Shown here: positions 50,741 through 59,932 of the stretch, piece after piece
Position numbering within the stretch: position 1 is the first letter of the stretch
How the letters are laid out: every line of letters begins with the position of its first letter
NCBI GenBank assembly: GCA_019745555.1
Contig: JAIESX010000012.1
Coordinates: 1 to 64,000, forward strand
Origin: Burkholderiaceae bacterium
GTDB taxonomy: Bacteria; Pseudomonadota; Gammaproteobacteria; Burkholderiales; Burkholderiaceae_C
Direction: 5' to 3'
Length of the DNA stretch: 64,000 bases
Translations under genes and position numbers: made by a program
The notes under the pieces: generated by a model
What the model saw: the letters and a program-made list of their open reading frames with translations, nothing else
The model's database searches: none
Told to the model about the DNA's origin: nothing

Positions 50741-51925
50741 ATGAAGTTGATACGCATCAAGGAGGGCAAGGATCGGGCGCTGCAGCGCCGGCATCCCTGG
50801 GTGTTCGAGTCGGCCATCGCCAAGGGTGGCGCCGATGCCGGAGAGACCGTGCGCCTGGAGTCGGCGCAGGGGGATTTCCTGGCCTGGGCGGCATTCAGTC
50901 CGCAGTCCAAGATCCGCGCGCGCGCCTGGAGCTTTGATGAGAAACAGCGCATCGACGCAGCCTTCTTCACGCAACGCATTGCGGCGGCCGTGCGGGCGCG
51001 TGCACGTTTCGATATCCGCAGCAATGGCTTGCGCCTGGTGCATGGCGAAGCCGATGGACTGCCCGGGCTCATCGTCGATCGCTACGGCGACACCCTGGTG
51101 GCGCAGTTCCTGAGTGCCGGTGCCGAGCGCTGGAAGAGCGTGCTGACCGATGCGCTGCTGGCCGAGACTGGTCTGGACAGACTGTATGAGCGCTCCGATG
51201 CCAGCGCGCGTGGCCTGGAAGGCCTGCCCGAGGCCACAGGCTGGTTGCGCGGCGAGGGCCCAACACAGCTCGTGCTGCAGGAGCACGACTGGCAGCTCGG
51301 CCTGGACATCGCCCAGGGACACAAGACCGGCTTTTACCTCGACCAGCGCGACAGCCGCAAGCGCTTTGCCGACTACGCGGCACGCCTCCAGTTCCAGCGC
51401 GTGCTCAACTGCTATTGCTACACCGGTGGCTTCACCGTGGCGGCCCTGGCCGGCGGTGCGGCCCATGTCACGTCCATCGATTCGTCCGGCCCGGCGCTGG
51501 AGCAGGCGCGCACCAACGTGGCCCTCAACGGCCATGATCCGGCGCGCTGCGAGTTCCTCGACGCTGACGTCAACGCCAGCCTGCGCCGCTTTGCGCAGGA
51601 GGGGCGGACCTTCGACGCCATCGTGCTCGACCCCCCGAAGTTCGCACCCACCGTGGCGCATGCCGAGCGCGCGGCGCGGGCCTACAAGGACATCAACCGC
51701 CTGGCCTTCAAGATACTGGAGCCCGGCGGCGTGCTTTTCACCTACTCGTGTTCCGGCGGCATCAGCGCCGACCTGTTCCACAAGATCGTGGCCTCGGCCG
51801 GCACGGACGCCGGCGTCGACGGCTATATTCACGAACGCATGGGTGGTGCGCCCGACCACCCCATGACCATCGCCTTCCCCGAGGGCGAGTATCTCAAGGG
51901 TCTGGTGGTCATGCGCAAGGCCTGA
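50741..51925 (+). CDS. rlmI: 23S rRNA methyltransferase, RlmI-like
   Basis: A 394-residue SAM-dependent methyltransferase. The N-terminal PUA domain ([19 protein letters not shown]) binds RNA, and the C-terminal Rossmann domain shows [18 protein letters not shown] for SAM and [11 protein letters not shown] as the catalytic loop. RlmI makes m5C1962 in 23S rRNA of E. coli. It is divergent from the chemoreceptor gene. The function is transferred from homology. Confidence 0.88.
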   Translation: MKLIRIKEGKDRALQRRHPWVFESAIAKGGADAGETVRLESAQGDFLAWAAFSPQSKIRARAWSFDEKQRIDAAFFTQRIAAAVRARARFDIRSNGLRLVHGEADGLPGLIVDRYGDTLVAQFLSAGAERWKSVLTDALLAETGLDRLYERSDASARGLEGLPEATGWLRGEGPTQLVLQEHDWQLGLDIAQGHKTGFYLDQRDSRKRFADYAARLQFQRVLNCYCYTGGFTVAALAGGAAHVTSIDSSGPALEQARTNVALNGHDPARCEFLDADVNASLRRFAQEGRTFDAIVLDPPKFAPTVAHAERAARAYKDINRLAFKILEPGGVLFTYSCSGGISADLFHKIVASAGTDAGVDGYIHERMGGAPDHPMTIAFPEGEYLKGLVVMRKA

Positions 51926-51938
51926 GGGCGGCGCCCTC

Positions 51939-51968
51939 TTGACAGGCTCGCTACACTCCTCATATATC
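51939..51968 (+). promoter_or_regulatory. sigma70-like promoter of the COG0523 GTPase gene
   Basis: A perfect TTGACA (-35) is followed after 18 bases by TATATC, or after 17 by ATATAT (-10). It starts 14 bases after the rlmI stop and gives a leader of about 60 bases containing the inverted repeat at 51978-52012. Confidence 0.6.
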
Positions 51969-51977
51969 CCCCTGTCC

Positions 51978-52012
51978 TGGCCGCCAACCTGCCGTGTGCA
52001 AGTTGGCGGCCA
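51978..52012 (+). promoter_or_regulatory. perfect 11-bp inverted repeat in the GTPase gene leader
   Basis: TGGCCGCCAAC and GTTGGCGGCCA are separated by 13 bases, between the promoter and the start codon at 52033. In the RNA it forms a strong hairpin, followed by CTCCTTTG rather than a full T-run. It may be an attenuator, an mRNA stability element, an operator, or a terminator for rlmI readthrough. Confidence 0.55.
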
Positions 52013-52032
52013 CTCCTTTGCGAGAGTGCATC

Positions 52033-53100
52033 ATGGCTTTGATTCCCGCCACCATCCTCACCGGCTTCCTGGGAGCCGGCAAGACCACCCTGCTCAAACG
52101 CGTGCTGCAGGAGGCACACGGCCAGAAGATCGCCGTGATCGAGAACGAGTTCGGTGAAGAGAACATCGACAACGACATCCTCGTGTCGGACACGAAGGAG
52201 CAGATCATCCAGATGAGCAATGGCTGCATCTGCTGCACCATCCGCGAGGATCTGCGCACGACCCTGCAGGACCTGGCCGCCAGGAAGCGCAAGGGCGAAC
52301 TGGACTTCGAGCGTGTGGTCATCGAGACCACGGGCCTGGCCGACCCCGGCCCGGTGACGCAGACCTTCTTCATGGACGACGAGATCGCCGAGAGCTTCCT
52401 GCTCGACTCCGTCATCACCCTGGTCGACGCCAAGCATGCGGCCCAGCAGCTCAATGACCGCCAGGAGGCGCGCCGCCAGGTGGGTTTTGCCGACCAGATC
52501 TTCATCAGCAAGACCGACCTGGTGAGCGCTGAGGAGCTCGACGCCCTGCAGCATCGCCTCAAGCACATGAACCCGCGGGCGCCGCAGAAGGCCGTGCATT
52601 TTGGCGAGGTGGCGATCCGGGAGGTGTTCGACCTGCGCGGCTTCAACCTCAATGCCAAGCTCGAGATCGACCCCGACTTCCTCAAGGACGACGACCATGG
52701 TCATGACCACGATCACGATCACCATGATCACGACCACGTGCACGGCGAGCACTGCAGCCACCCCTCGCACCAGCATGGCCACGGTCACCACCATCACCAT
52801 GACGACGATGTGAAGAGCTTCGTCTTCCGCTCCGAGCGCGCTTTCGATCCGCACAAGCTCGAGGACTTCCTCGGCGCCATCATCAATATCTACGGCCCGC
52901 GCATGCTGCGCTACAAGGGTGTGCTGTACATGAAGGGCACCGACCGCAAGGTCATCTTCCAGGGGGTGCACCAGCTCATGGGCAGCGACCTGGGTCCCGA
53001 GTGGGCCGAGGGCGAGCAGCGCCTGAGCAAAATGGTCTTCATTGGTATCGACCTGCCCAAGGACATCCTGGTGCAGGGCCTCGAGCAGAGCCTGGTCTGA
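52033..53100 (+). CDS. COG0523 (CobW/YjiA-like) metallochaperone GTPase
   Basis: A 355-residue G3E GTPase. Walker A is GFLGAGKTT (11-19), the metal site is the CxCC motif GCICCT (65-68), and SKTDL (159-163) is the G4 guanine motif. Residues 219-259 are an insertion rich in His and Asp (HGHDHDHDHHDHDHVHGEH), a likely zinc-binding loop. The C-terminal CobW domain follows. The ATG at 52033 gives the standard MALIPATILTGFLGAG start. This group supplies or allocates zinc. The next gene is a DksA with few zinc ligands. Confidence 0.93.
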   Translation: MALIPATILTGFLGAGKTTLLKRVLQEAHGQKIAVIENEFGEENIDNDILVSDTKEQIIQMSNGCICCTIREDLRTTLQDLAARKRKGELDFERVVIETTGLADPGPVTQTFFMDDEIAESFLLDSVITLVDAKHAAQQLNDRQEARRQVGFADQIFISKTDLVSAEELDALQHRLKHMNPRAPQKAVHFGEVAIREVFDLRGFNLNAKLEIDPDFLKDDDHGHDHDHDHHDHDHVHGEHCSHPSHQHGHGHHHHHDDDVKSFVFRSERAFDPHKLEDFLGAIINIYGPRMLRYKGVLYMKGTDRKVIFQGVHQLMGSDLGPEWAEGEQRLSKMVFIGIDLPKDILVQGLEQSLV

Positions 53101-53222
53101 GCCGGGTCACGGCGCGCGCGGGCTGTCGTTGTTTCGCAACCCCTGTCCATCGAGCGTGAACGGCAGTACACTCGCGCGCCATAAATTTCGGCTTCGCATG
53201 CCGGGTGGCCTTGCATTGCGGG

Positions 53223-53228
53223 TATAAC
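53223..53228 (+). promoter_or_regulatory. possible -10 element of the dksA gene
   Basis: TATAAC matches TATAAT at 5 of 6 positions, 48 bases before the GTG start. No good -35 hexamer is seen at the expected distance. Confidence 0.4.
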
Positions 53229-53275
53229 AGCAGGCCAGAAGAAACGCGCAGGCCCCGCCTGCCAGGAGACAAGAA

Positions 53276-54286
53276 GTGAAAGCCAAACCAGGAAAGGTGT
53301 CCGTGTCTTCCAAAGCCAAATCCGCTGCGGGCAAGGCCAAACCGGCCCCCAAGAAAGCTGCCGCCAAGCCGGCCGCCAAGGCCAAGCCGGCCGTGAAGAC
53401 CACCAAGCCTGGTGCGGCCAAGAAGGCCGTGGCCAAACCCGCCGCCAAGAAGCCGGCCGCCAAGCCTGTGGCCAAGAAGGCCGCTGCCAAACCCGTGGCC
53501 AAGAAAGCCCCGGCCAAGGCGCCCGCTACCAAGAGCAAGCCGGTTGCCAAGGCCCCTGCGAAAGCGCCCGTGAAGGCTTCGGCGAAAGCCGCGGTCAAGG
53601 CGGCGCCCGTCAAGGTGCCCCTCAAGACCGTGGCCGCCCCGGCACCTGTGCCGGCCAAGCCGCAGCCGCCGGTGCCCGAGGCACCGGTACGCACGGCCAA
53701 GGCTTCGGCCCGGCTGGCCCAGCTTACCGTTCCATCCATGGCCCAGACCTCGGCATCCAATGCCGTGAAGGCCAGTTACGTCCCGACCATGTCCCAGACC
53801 CTGATTGCCCCTCCCCTGCCTTCTTCCATCAAGAAGGACCCCAAGCTCGCCAACAACTGGAAGACCAAGCCCGGCGAGCAGCTCAGCGACGACGAGCTGA
53901 TGGCCATGCCCGACAGCGAGTACATGAACGACAAGCAGCTCGCCGCCTTCCGCGTGCGCCTGCAGCAGCTCAAGCAAGACATCCTGAACAATGCCGGCGA
54001 GACCACCGAGCATCTGCGTGAAGACACCGTGATCGTGCCGGACCCGGCCGACCGCGCCACCATTGAGGAAGAGCACGCGCTGGAGCTGCGCACGCGCGAC
54101 CGCGAGCGCAAGCTGCTCAAGAAGATCGAGCAGTCCATCGCCCGAATCGACGCGGGCGACTATGGCTACTGCGACGAGACCGGCGAGCCCATCGGTGTGG
54201 GCCGTCTGCTGGCCCGTCCCACGGCCACCCTTTCGCTCGAGGCCCAGCAGCGCCGCGAGCTCAAGCAGAAGATGTTCGGGGATTGA
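53276..54286 (+). CDS. dksA: DksA-family RNA polymerase regulator with histone-H1-like tail
   Basis: A 336-residue protein. Residues 1 to about 145 are mostly Lys, Ala and Pro (AAKPAAKAKPAVKTTKPG), like histone H1 tails, followed by a linker. DksA starts at about 185. The coiled-coil tip DPADRATIEEE keeps the two Asp and the Ala needed on RNA polymerase. The zinc finger is degenerate: E. coli has four Cys, and here CDET and SLEA leave one Cys, as in alphaproteobacterial DksA, so zinc is probably not needed. AGGAGACAAGAA precedes the GTG start. E. coli DksA has 151 residues, so this protein is more than twice as long. Confidence 0.9.
   Translation: MKAKPGKVSVSSKAKSAAGKAKPAPKKAAAKPAAKAKPAVKTTKPGAAKKAVAKPAAKKPAAKPVAKKAAAKPVAKKAPAKAPATKSKPVAKAPAKAPVKASAKAAVKAAPVKVPLKTVAAPAPVPAKPQPPVPEAPVRTAKASARLAQLTVPSMAQTSASNAVKASYVPTMSQTLIAPPLPSSIKKDPKLANNWKTKPGEQLSDDELMAMPDSEYMNDKQLAAFRVRLQQLKQDILNNAGETTEHLREDTVIVPDPADRATIEEEHALELRTRDRERKLLKKIEQSIARIDAGDYGYCDETGEPIGVGRLLARPTATLSLEAQQRRELKQKMFGD
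53300..53640 (+). repeat. low-complexity Lys/Ala/Pro codon repeats in dksA
   Basis: Degenerate tandem repeats built on GCCAAG, AAGAAGGCC and AAGCCGGCC units encode the AK-rich tail. Unit length and order are irregular. Such tracts commonly vary in length between strains by slippage. Confidence 0.7.
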
Positions 54287-54331
54287 TCTCCGACAGGCCG
54301 TCTACCACCTTGCCGCACACATAATCAGGAC

Positions 54332-56197
54332 ATGGCTGAAGAGGAAAACCGGTCCGGCTTGCTGTCCAAGGTGGCCAAGTTCGTGCGCAATCCGACCAAG
54401 GACTGGTCGGAGCTTGATCAGAAGGAGCCTGAAGCCGAGGGCGGCTACAGCAAGGAGGCGCTCAAGGAGATGATCGAGCGCAAGCGCCAGAACGACTTCG
54501 TGCGCAAGCGCGAGTTCGACCACCTGCGCAAGCTTCGCCGCCGCGATCCCCTGGGGCCGCCGGATCAGGCAGGGCGCCCGTCCTTCTTCCAGAGCAGCAT
54601 GACGTCGAACCACGACGACCGTGCCGAGACACTCAAGAAGATCGACGAGATCGAGGCCCAGATGTCGCGCCAGTGGTGGAAGGGCAAGGAGGCCGCCTCC
54701 CGTGCCGGCGCCTTTCCGATGGGTCCGGGGGCGGGTCTCAAGCCCGAAGCCGGCCCGACCCAGCCGCCGACGACCGTGCCCTCCGAGCCCGATGCGGCCG
54801 CCACCTCAGGGGGCGAGGACAGCCATTTCCAGCCCACCGAGGCCTCGGGCTTGCGCCCGGGCAGTTCCCAGTGGGGCGAGCCCGAGGGTGGCGGCGAGTA
54901 CATCCCGACCCAGCTGGCCGATGCATCGCCCACGGTGCCGGCTTCCATGGCCTTGCGCCAGGGGCTGGCGGCCAGCGCGAGCCGGCCCATCAGCCGGCCG
55001 CAGTCCCTGCCGCCGCAAGGCGGACCGCGCATGCCGGTCGGGGCCGGTTTCTCCACGCAGCGTCTCTACGCCCAGGTGCCGGTCGACAACCTGACCGACC
55101 CCGACCTGGAGGACGCGGCCATCCGCTTTGCCAACGGTGACGATGCCGGCGCCGAGGAAAGCCTGCTGGCTGCGCTGGCGTCCGGCGAGCAGCGGCCCGA
55201 GCTGACCGAGACCTGGATGTCGGCGCTGTTCGATCTCTACCGTGCCACCGGCCAGCAGGCCCGTTTCGACAGCGTGGCGCTGGAGTTTGCCAACCGCTAC
55301 GGCCGCTCGGCGCCGGCCTGGTTCTCCATGCCTGACATGCTGGGCCGCAGCAAGAGCGTGGCGCCGGTCAAGGCGCGTCCCAGCACCTCGGTGGCCAGCC
55401 CGGCCGACTGGAGCAGCCCTGCCCAGCTCGACGCCGCCGCGCTGCAGGAACTGCAGGCCCTGATGCGTGTCCCCGGGCCCCTGGTGCTGGACTGGCAGGC
55501 GGTGGGGGCCATCGCCCCCGACGCGGTACCTCTGCTGTCGCAGATGGTGGCCCACTGGTGCGTGTCGCCGGCCTTGCTCGTCTTCCGCGGCCATGCCAGT
55601 CTGGAGCGCGCGCTGCTGGCCCTCACCCCCTCGGGCGACCGCAGCGTGGACCCGGTGTGCTGGCAGCTGCGCATGGATGCGCTGCGCATCATGCGTCTGC
55701 AGGATGCCTTCGAACTCGTGGCGCTGGACTACTGCGTCACCTACGAGGTCTCGCCGCCGTCCTGGCAGGAGCCGCGCTGCAGCTGTGACCTGCAGGGCCT
55801 GAACGACCCGGCCGAGGCCGAGGCCGAAGACATCCGCTCCCGCTGGGACGAGCCTCACTCCATGTGGGACGACCCTTTGCGCAACCTCACGGTCCCGGCC
55901 GGGCTGGAGGAGCAGCCGCCCGCCGTGGTCGAGCTCTACGGCGAGATCATCGGTGACGCCGCCGAGGTGCTGGCCAAGCTTGAAAAGGGCATGGAGGGCT
56001 CGACCCGCATGGTCGTGTCCTGCGCCCGTCTGATCCGGGTGGACTTTTCGGCCGCCGGCAGCATCCTCAACTGGGTGGCCGAGCAGCAGGGCCAGGGCTG
56101 CCAGGTGCAGTTCCGTGACGTCAACCGCATGGTCGCGGCTTTCTTCAACGTGATCGGCATCTCCGAGCATGCGCGCGTCGTTCCGCGTGCCGCATAA
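54332..56197 (+). CDS. large protein with C-terminal STAS-like domain
   Basis: A 621-residue protein without membrane segments. Residues 1-90 are charged and helical ([37 protein letters not shown]-type stretches), residues 90-250 are disordered and Pro/Ser/Gly-rich, and a helical domain spans about 255-345 ([20 protein letters not shown]). The C-terminal 60 residues ([33 protein letters not shown]) look like a STAS/anti-anti-sigma fold, and an earlier segment at about 365-430 may be a second copy. Function is unknown. Its position before hslVU suggests a stress or partner-switch role, but that is speculative. Confidence 0.7.
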   Translation: MAEEENRSGLLSKVAKFVRNPTKDWSELDQKEPEAEGGYSKEALKEMIERKRQNDFVRKREFDHLRKLRRRDPLGPPDQAGRPSFFQSSMTSNHDDRAETLKKIDEIEAQMSRQWWKGKEAASRAGAFPMGPGAGLKPEAGPTQPPTTVPSEPDAAATSGGEDSHFQPTEASGLRPGSSQWGEPEGGGEYIPTQLADASPTVPASMALRQGLAASASRPISRPQSLPPQGGPRMPVGAGFSTQRLYAQVPVDNLTDPDLEDAAIRFANGDDAGAEESLLAALASGEQRPELTETWMSALFDLYRATGQQARFDSVALEFANRYGRSAPAWFSMPDMLGRSKSVAPVKARPSTSVASPADWSSPAQLDAAALQELQALMRVPGPLVLDWQAVGAIAPDAVPLLSQMVAHWCVSPALLVFRGHASLERALLALTPSGDRSVDPVCWQLRMDALRIMRLQDAFELVALDYCVTYEVSPPSWQEPRCSCDLQGLNDPAEAEAEDIRSRWDEPHSMWDDPLRNLTVPAGLEEQPPAVVELYGEIIGDAAEVLAKLEKGMEGSTRMVVSCARLIRVDFSAAGSILNWVAEQQGQGCQVQFRDVNRMVAAFFNVIGISEHARVVPRAA

Positions 56198-56266
56198 AAC
56201 ACCCCGAAGCGGCTGCAGCTGTCTTGGACTTGGGCACTCGCGGAGCTGGCTTGGCCAGTCCACTGA

Positions 56267-56295
56267 GTGCGCCCCCTGAGGGGGGCGTAGCGCAC
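56267..56295. repeat. REP-like palindrome upstream of hslV
   Basis: CGCCCCC-TGAG-GGGGGCG is a 7-bp stem with a 4-base loop, with outer arms GTGCG and CGCAC extending it. It is embedded in a GC-rich noncoding stretch (56198-56331) that resembles the CCCCCTGAGGGGG intergenic elements I know from Comamonadaceae genomes. No second copy was noticed in this window. Confidence 0.5.
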
Positions 56296-56331
56296 GAAGG
56301 GCGCGCAGTCTGGGGGTGGGACAATAGCACC

Positions 56332-56880
56332 ATGGAACAATTTCACGGCACCACCATCGTCAGCGTGCGGCGCCAGACCGCCAACGGCCTGCAGGTGGCC
56401 ATCGGCGGTGACGGCCAGGTCACGCTGGGCCACATCGTCGTCAAGGGCACGGCACGCAAGGTGCGCAAGCTCTACCATGGCAAGGTGCTGGCCGGCTTTG
56501 CCGGCGCCACAGCCGATGCCTTCACGCTGTTCGAGCGTTTCGAGGCCAAGCTCGAGAAGCACCAGGGCCATCTGCAGCGTGCCGCCATCGAGCTCACGCG
56601 CGACTGGCGCACCGACCGCGTGCTGCGCCGGCTCGAAGCCATGCTGTCCGTAGCCGATCGCGAATGCTCGCTCATCATCAGTGGCAACGGCGACGTGCTC
56701 GAGCCCGAGCATGGCGTCGTGGCCATCGGCTCGGGGGGCGCCTACGCGCAGTCGGCCGCCATCGCCCTGCTCAAGCACACGCAGCTGGGCGCGGCCGAGA
56801 TCGTCAAGCAGTCGCTCGAGATCGCGGGCGAGCTCTGCATCTATACCAATATGCACCACACCATCGAGACGCTGGACTGA
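56332..56880 (+). CDS. hslV: ATP-dependent protease proteolytic subunit HslV
   Basis: Threonine peptidase forming the proteolytic chamber of the HslUV (ClpYQ) complex. The 182-residue length is normal. [14 protein letters not shown] shows the propeptide-like leader before the catalytic Thr, as in other betaproteobacterial HslV, and GGDGQVTLG and [17 protein letters not shown] are family motifs. The ATG at 56332 is chosen over the ORF-track start in the REP-like region. hslU begins 34 bases downstream. Confidence 0.96.
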   Translation: MEQFHGTTIVSVRRQTANGLQVAIGGDGQVTLGHIVVKGTARKVRKLYHGKVLAGFAGATADAFTLFERFEAKLEKHQGHLQRAAIELTRDWRTDRVLRRLEAMLSVADRECSLIISGNGDVLEPEHGVVAIGSGGAYAQSAAIALLKHTQLGAAEIVKQSLEIAGELCIYTNMHHTIETLD

Positions 56881-56914
56881 GCGCCGCGTCCCGAAGGTTA
56901 GACGGATCAACACC

Positions 56915-58243
56915 ATGTCCTCGATGACCCCGCAGGAGATCGTCTCCGAACTCGACCGCCATATCGTGGGCCAGGCCGATGCCAAGCGCGCCGTGGCCAT
57001 CGCGCTGCGCAACCGCTGGCGTCGCCAGCAGGTCGAGGCCGCGCTGCGCCCCGAGATCACCCCCAAGAACATCCTCATGATCGGCCCCACCGGCGTGGGC
57101 AAGACCGAGATCGCGCGCCGTCTGGCGCGGCTGGCCGATGCGCCCTTCATCAAGGTCGAAGCCACCAAGTTCACCGAGGTGGGTTATGTGGGCAAGGACG
57201 TGGACAGCATCATCCGCGACCTGATGGAAGTCGCCGTCAAACAGACCCGCGAGGCCGAGATGAAGAAGGTGCGCACGCGGGCCGAGGATGCAGCCGAAGA
57301 CCGCATCCTCGACGTGCTGGTGCCGCCGCCGCGCAATGAGTTCGGCGGCAACGAGGGCGGCGACAACACCGCACGCCAGGTCTTTCGCAAGAAGTTGCGC
57401 CAGGGCGAGCTGGACGAGCGCGAGATCGAACTCGAGGTCAACGAACCCAGGCCGCAGCTCGAGATCATGGGGCCGGCCGGCATGGAAGACATGGCCGAGC
57501 AGCTGCGGGGCATGTTCGGTCAGCTCGGTGCGGGCAAGCGCAAGCTGCGCAAGATCCGCATCGGCGAGGCCATGAAGCTGCTGGTGGACGAGGAGGCCGC
57601 CCGGCTGGTCAACGAGGAGGAGATTCGCGCCCAGGCCCTGCAGAACGCCGAGCAGAACGGCATCGTCTTCATCGACGAGATCGACAAGGTCACCTCGCGC
57701 AGCGACGGCGGCAGCACGGCCGAAGTCTCGCGCCAGGGCGTGCAGCGCGACCTGCTGCCACTGGTGGAGGGTACCTCGGTGTCCACCAAGTACGGCGTCA
57801 TCAAGACCGACCACATCCTCTTCATCGCCTCGGGGGCCTTCCACCTGAGCAAACCCAGTGACCTGATCCCCGAGCTGCAGGGGCGCCTGCCCATCCGTGT
57901 CGAGCTGGCCTCGCTCTCGGTGCAGGACTTCGAGGCCATCCTCACGCAGACCCACGCCTCGCTCGTCAAGCAGTACCAGGCCCTGCTGGCGACCGAGGGG
58001 GTGACGCTGGAGTTTGCGCCCGATGGCATCACGCGCCTGGCGCACATCGCCTACGAGGTCAACGAGCGCACCGAAAACATCGGTGCGCGCCGCCTGGCCA
58101 CGGTGATGGAGCATCTGCTGGACGAGGTGAGCTTCAATGCCGCGCGTCTGCAGGGCCAGACCGTGCGCATCGACGCGGCCTACGTGGACCAGCGCCTGGC
58201 CGATCTGAGTCGCAACGAGGACCTCTCGCGCTACATTCTTTGA
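56915..58243 (+). CDS. hslU: HslU ATPase subunit
   Basis: A 442-residue AAA+ unfoldase that feeds proteins to Hsl[21 protein letters not shown] is the standard start region, Walker A is [23 protein letters not shown] is the pore loop with the GYVG motif, Walker B is [12 protein letters not shown], and [11 protein letters not shown] is the C-terminal tail that docks in HslV. The I-domain, at about residues 110-240, is complete. An internal ATG nine bases downstream is an alternative start. Confidence 0.97.
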   Translation: MSSMTPQEIVSELDRHIVGQADAKRAVAIALRNRWRRQQVEAALRPEITPKNILMIGPTGVGKTEIARRLARLADAPFIKVEATKFTEVGYVGKDVDSIIRDLMEVAVKQTREAEMKKVRTRAEDAAEDRILDVLVPPPRNEFGGNEGGDNTARQVFRKKLRQGELDEREIELEVNEPRPQLEIMGPAGMEDMAEQLRGMFGQLGAGKRKLRKIRIGEAMKLLVDEEAARLVNEEEIRAQALQNAEQNGIVFIDEIDKVTSRSDGGSTAEVSRQGVQRDLLPLVEGTSVSTKYGVIKTDHILFIASGAFHLSKPSDLIPELQGRLPIRVELASLSVQDFEAILTQTHASLVKQYQALLATEGVTLEFAPDGITRLAHIAYEVNERTENIGARRLATVMEHLLDEVSFNAARLQGQTVRIDAAYVDQRLADLSRNEDLSRYIL

Positions 58244-58345
58244 AGCAGGCCAGGGTGTCTGCGAGGCAGTCGTGGCGTTTTCGCGCCGTGGCGGTGCATG
58301 GTGCCCGCTCGCATGCTCCTTCATGCGTCACATTCACACCAATCG

Positions 58346-58415
58346 CTAAGTCCTTCATTTAGAAGAGATTTTTGACCCGGGAAATTGTGTGAAAGTGTTT
58401 CTAAGTCCTTGATTT
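58346..58415 (+). repeat. 15-bp direct repeat in the mraZ leader
   Basis: CTAAGTCCTTCATTT at 58346-58360 recurs as CTAAGTCCTTGATTT at 58401-58415, with one mismatch and starts 55 bases apart. The spacing is near five helical turns, so a dimeric or looping regulator is conceivable. Confidence 0.55.
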
Positions 58416-58440
58416 CATTGAAAATTTCTCGTCTTTCCCC

Positions 58441-58468
58441 TTGTGCGGCAATGTTTTGCTGATACAGT
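58441..58468 (+). promoter_or_regulatory. probable mra promoter with extended -10
   Basis: TTGTGC (weak -35), 16 bases, then TGATACAGT, an extended -10 of the form TGnTAnAnT. The predicted start is near 58475, at the first GTGG box. Confidence 0.5.
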
Positions 58469-58476
58469 GCAAAAAA

Positions 58477-58500
58477 GTGGAATTAAGTGGTGAAAAGTGC
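58477..58500 (+). promoter_or_regulatory. MraZ-box-like repeats
   Basis: GTGGAATTAA, GTGGTGAAAA and GTGC are spaced exactly ten bases apart. E. coli MraZ binds GTGGG-type repeats with 5-base spacers, upstream of its own gene. The spacing and place match; the fifth G and the third repeat are imperfect. Confidence 0.65.
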
Positions 58501-58549
58501 GCTCGTGCTTTTCTCCCTCCTTTATTGCGGTTGGACAGAGGGGTTTTGC

Positions 58550-58978
58550 GTGTTTCAAGGGGCTTCGTCGCTGAGTCTGGATGCCAAGGGGCGGCTGTCC
58601 GTGCCGACCCGGCATCGTGACGTGCTCAGTGCCACGGCCGCCGGCCAGCTCACGATCACCAAACACCCGCACGGCTGTCTCATGATCTTCCCGCGCCCCG
58701 AGTGGGAGAAGTTCCGCGAGCGCATCGCGGCCCTGCCCATGGCCGCCCAGTGGTGGAAGCGCATCTTTCTCGGCAATGCCATGGACGTGGAGATGGATGC
58801 CACGGGCCGTGTGCTGGTCTCGCCCGAGTTGCGTGCCGCCGCCGGCATCAGCAAGGACACCATGCTGCTGGGCATGGGCAACCACTTCGAGCTCTGGGAC
58901 AAGGGACGGTACGAGGCCCAGGAGGCCGAGGCCATGCAGGGCGAGATGCCCGATGTCTTCAAGGACTTCTCCTTCTGA
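58550..58978 (+). CDS. mraZ: MraZ transcriptional regulator of the dcw cluster
   Basis: A 142-residue DNA-binding protein with two AbrB-like repeats: [14 protein letters not shown] and [17 protein letters not shown]. It represses its own operon in E. coli. The start is taken as GTG 58550 ([14 protein letters not shown]), with GAGGGG about eight bases upstream and a normal length. The ORF-track start at 58487 would place the MraZ boxes in the coding region and add a 21-residue hydrophobic leader not seen in the family. Confidence 0.93.
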   Translation: MFQGASSLSLDAKGRLSVPTRHRDVLSATAAGQLTITKHPHGCLMIFPRPEWEKFRERIAALPMAAQWWKRIFLGNAMDVEMDATGRVLVSPELRAAAGISKDTMLLGMGNHFELWDKGRYEAQEAEAMQGEMPDVFKDFSF

Positions 58979-58987
58979 AAGCGGACG

Positions 58988-59932
58988 GTGGAACAGGCCC
59001 CATGGACACACACCACCGTCTTGTTGAACGAAGCCATCGAAGCCTTGCTCAACAAGCCGCAGGATCCGCCCGGCGTGGCCGAGCCGGCCGATGGCGCCTA
59101 TGTGGATGCCACCTTCGGCCGCGGCGGGCACACGCGTCTGCTGCTCTCCAGGCTCTCCCCCCGTGGGCGGGTCACCGCCTTCGACAAGGATCCCGCTGCC
59201 ATTGCCGAGGCGCAGACCATCGCCGACCCGCGCTTCGCCATCCGGCACCAGGGCTTCCGGCATCTGCGCGAGCTGCCGCCGGCCAGTGCGGACGGCCTGC
59301 TCATGGACCTGGGTGTGAGCTCGCCCCAGATCGACGACCCGACACGCGGTTTCAGCTTCCGTTTCGACGGGCCGCTGGACATGCGCATGGACACCACGCG
59401 GGGCCAGAGCGTGGCGCAGTGGCTGGCGACGGCCGAGACAAAAGCAATCGCGGAGGTGATACGTGACTACGGTGAAGAACGGTTTGCTGGCCCGATTGCA
59501 AAGGCGATTGTGGCGCGCCGACAGGAACGGGGCCCAGTTTCAAGCACCGCTGAACTGGCCCAGCTCGTGGCTGACACGGTCAAAACCCGCGAGCCGGGCC
59601 AGAACCCTGCAACGCGCACATTTCAGGCTCTTCGGATTTTCATCAACGCCGAGCTTGAGGAGCTGCAAGAAGCGCTAGAGGCCAGCCTCGATGTGCTGCA
59701 ACCCGGAGGACGGCTGGTCGTGATCAGTTTCCACTCGCTGGAAGACCGCATCGTCAAGCAGTTCATCGCGCAGCATTCGCGCGAGGTCTACGACCGCCGT
59801 GCGCCCTTTGCCGAGCCCAAGCCCATGAAGCTGCGCGCGTTGGACCGCATCAAGCCGAGTGCCGTCGAGGTGGCCGCCAACCCGCGCGCGCGCAGCGCCA
59901 TCATGCGCGTGGCCGTGAGGACTGCCGCATGA
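58988..59932 (+). CDS. rsmH: 16S rRNA (cytosine-1402-N4) methyltransferase
   Basis: A 314-residue SAM-dependent enzyme (formerly MraW). [31 protein letters not shown] as the SAM site, [12 protein letters not shown], and [15 protein letters not shown] are clear family motifs. GTG 58988 is used as the start ([11 protein letters not shown]), nine bases after mraZ. The TGA overlaps the ftsL ATG. Confidence 0.95.
   Translation: MEQAPWTHTTVLLNEAIEALLNKPQDPPGVAEPADGAYVDATFGRGGHTRLLLSRLSPRGRVTAFDKDPAAIAEAQTIADPRFAIRHQGFRHLRELPPASADGLLMDLGVSSPQIDDPTRGFSFRFDGPLDMRMDTTRGQSVAQWLATAETKAIAEVIRDYGEERFAGPIAKAIVARRQERGPVSSTAELAQLVADTVKTREPGQNPATRTFQALRIFINAELEELQEALEASLDVLQPGGRLVVISFHSLEDRIVKQFIAQHSREVYDRRAPFAEPKPMKLRALDRIKPSAVEVAANPRARSAIMRVAVRTAA

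Larger units (their letters stand above)
58244..58549 (+). promoter_or_regulatory. AT-rich leader of the mra/dcw cluster
   Basis: This 306-base gap between hslU and mraZ has no credible gene. From about 58330 it becomes AT-rich. It contains a direct repeat (58346-58415), a promoter (58441-58468) and GTGG boxes (58477-58500), listed separately. An in-frame open stretch upstream of the mraZ GTG is treated as noncoding. Confidence 0.6.

Noticed and set aside
52690-52805. CAT/CAC-rich tract resembling a microsatellite
   Set aside because: It codes in frame for the His/Asp loop of the COG0523 GTPase, and its irregular units fit coding selection.
58487-58549. N-terminal extension of mraZ with a signal-like hydrophobic stretch
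   Set aside because: It overlaps the GTGG boxes and lies just after the predicted promoter; MraZ proteins are cytoplasmic and begin at MFQGA, matching GTG 58550.
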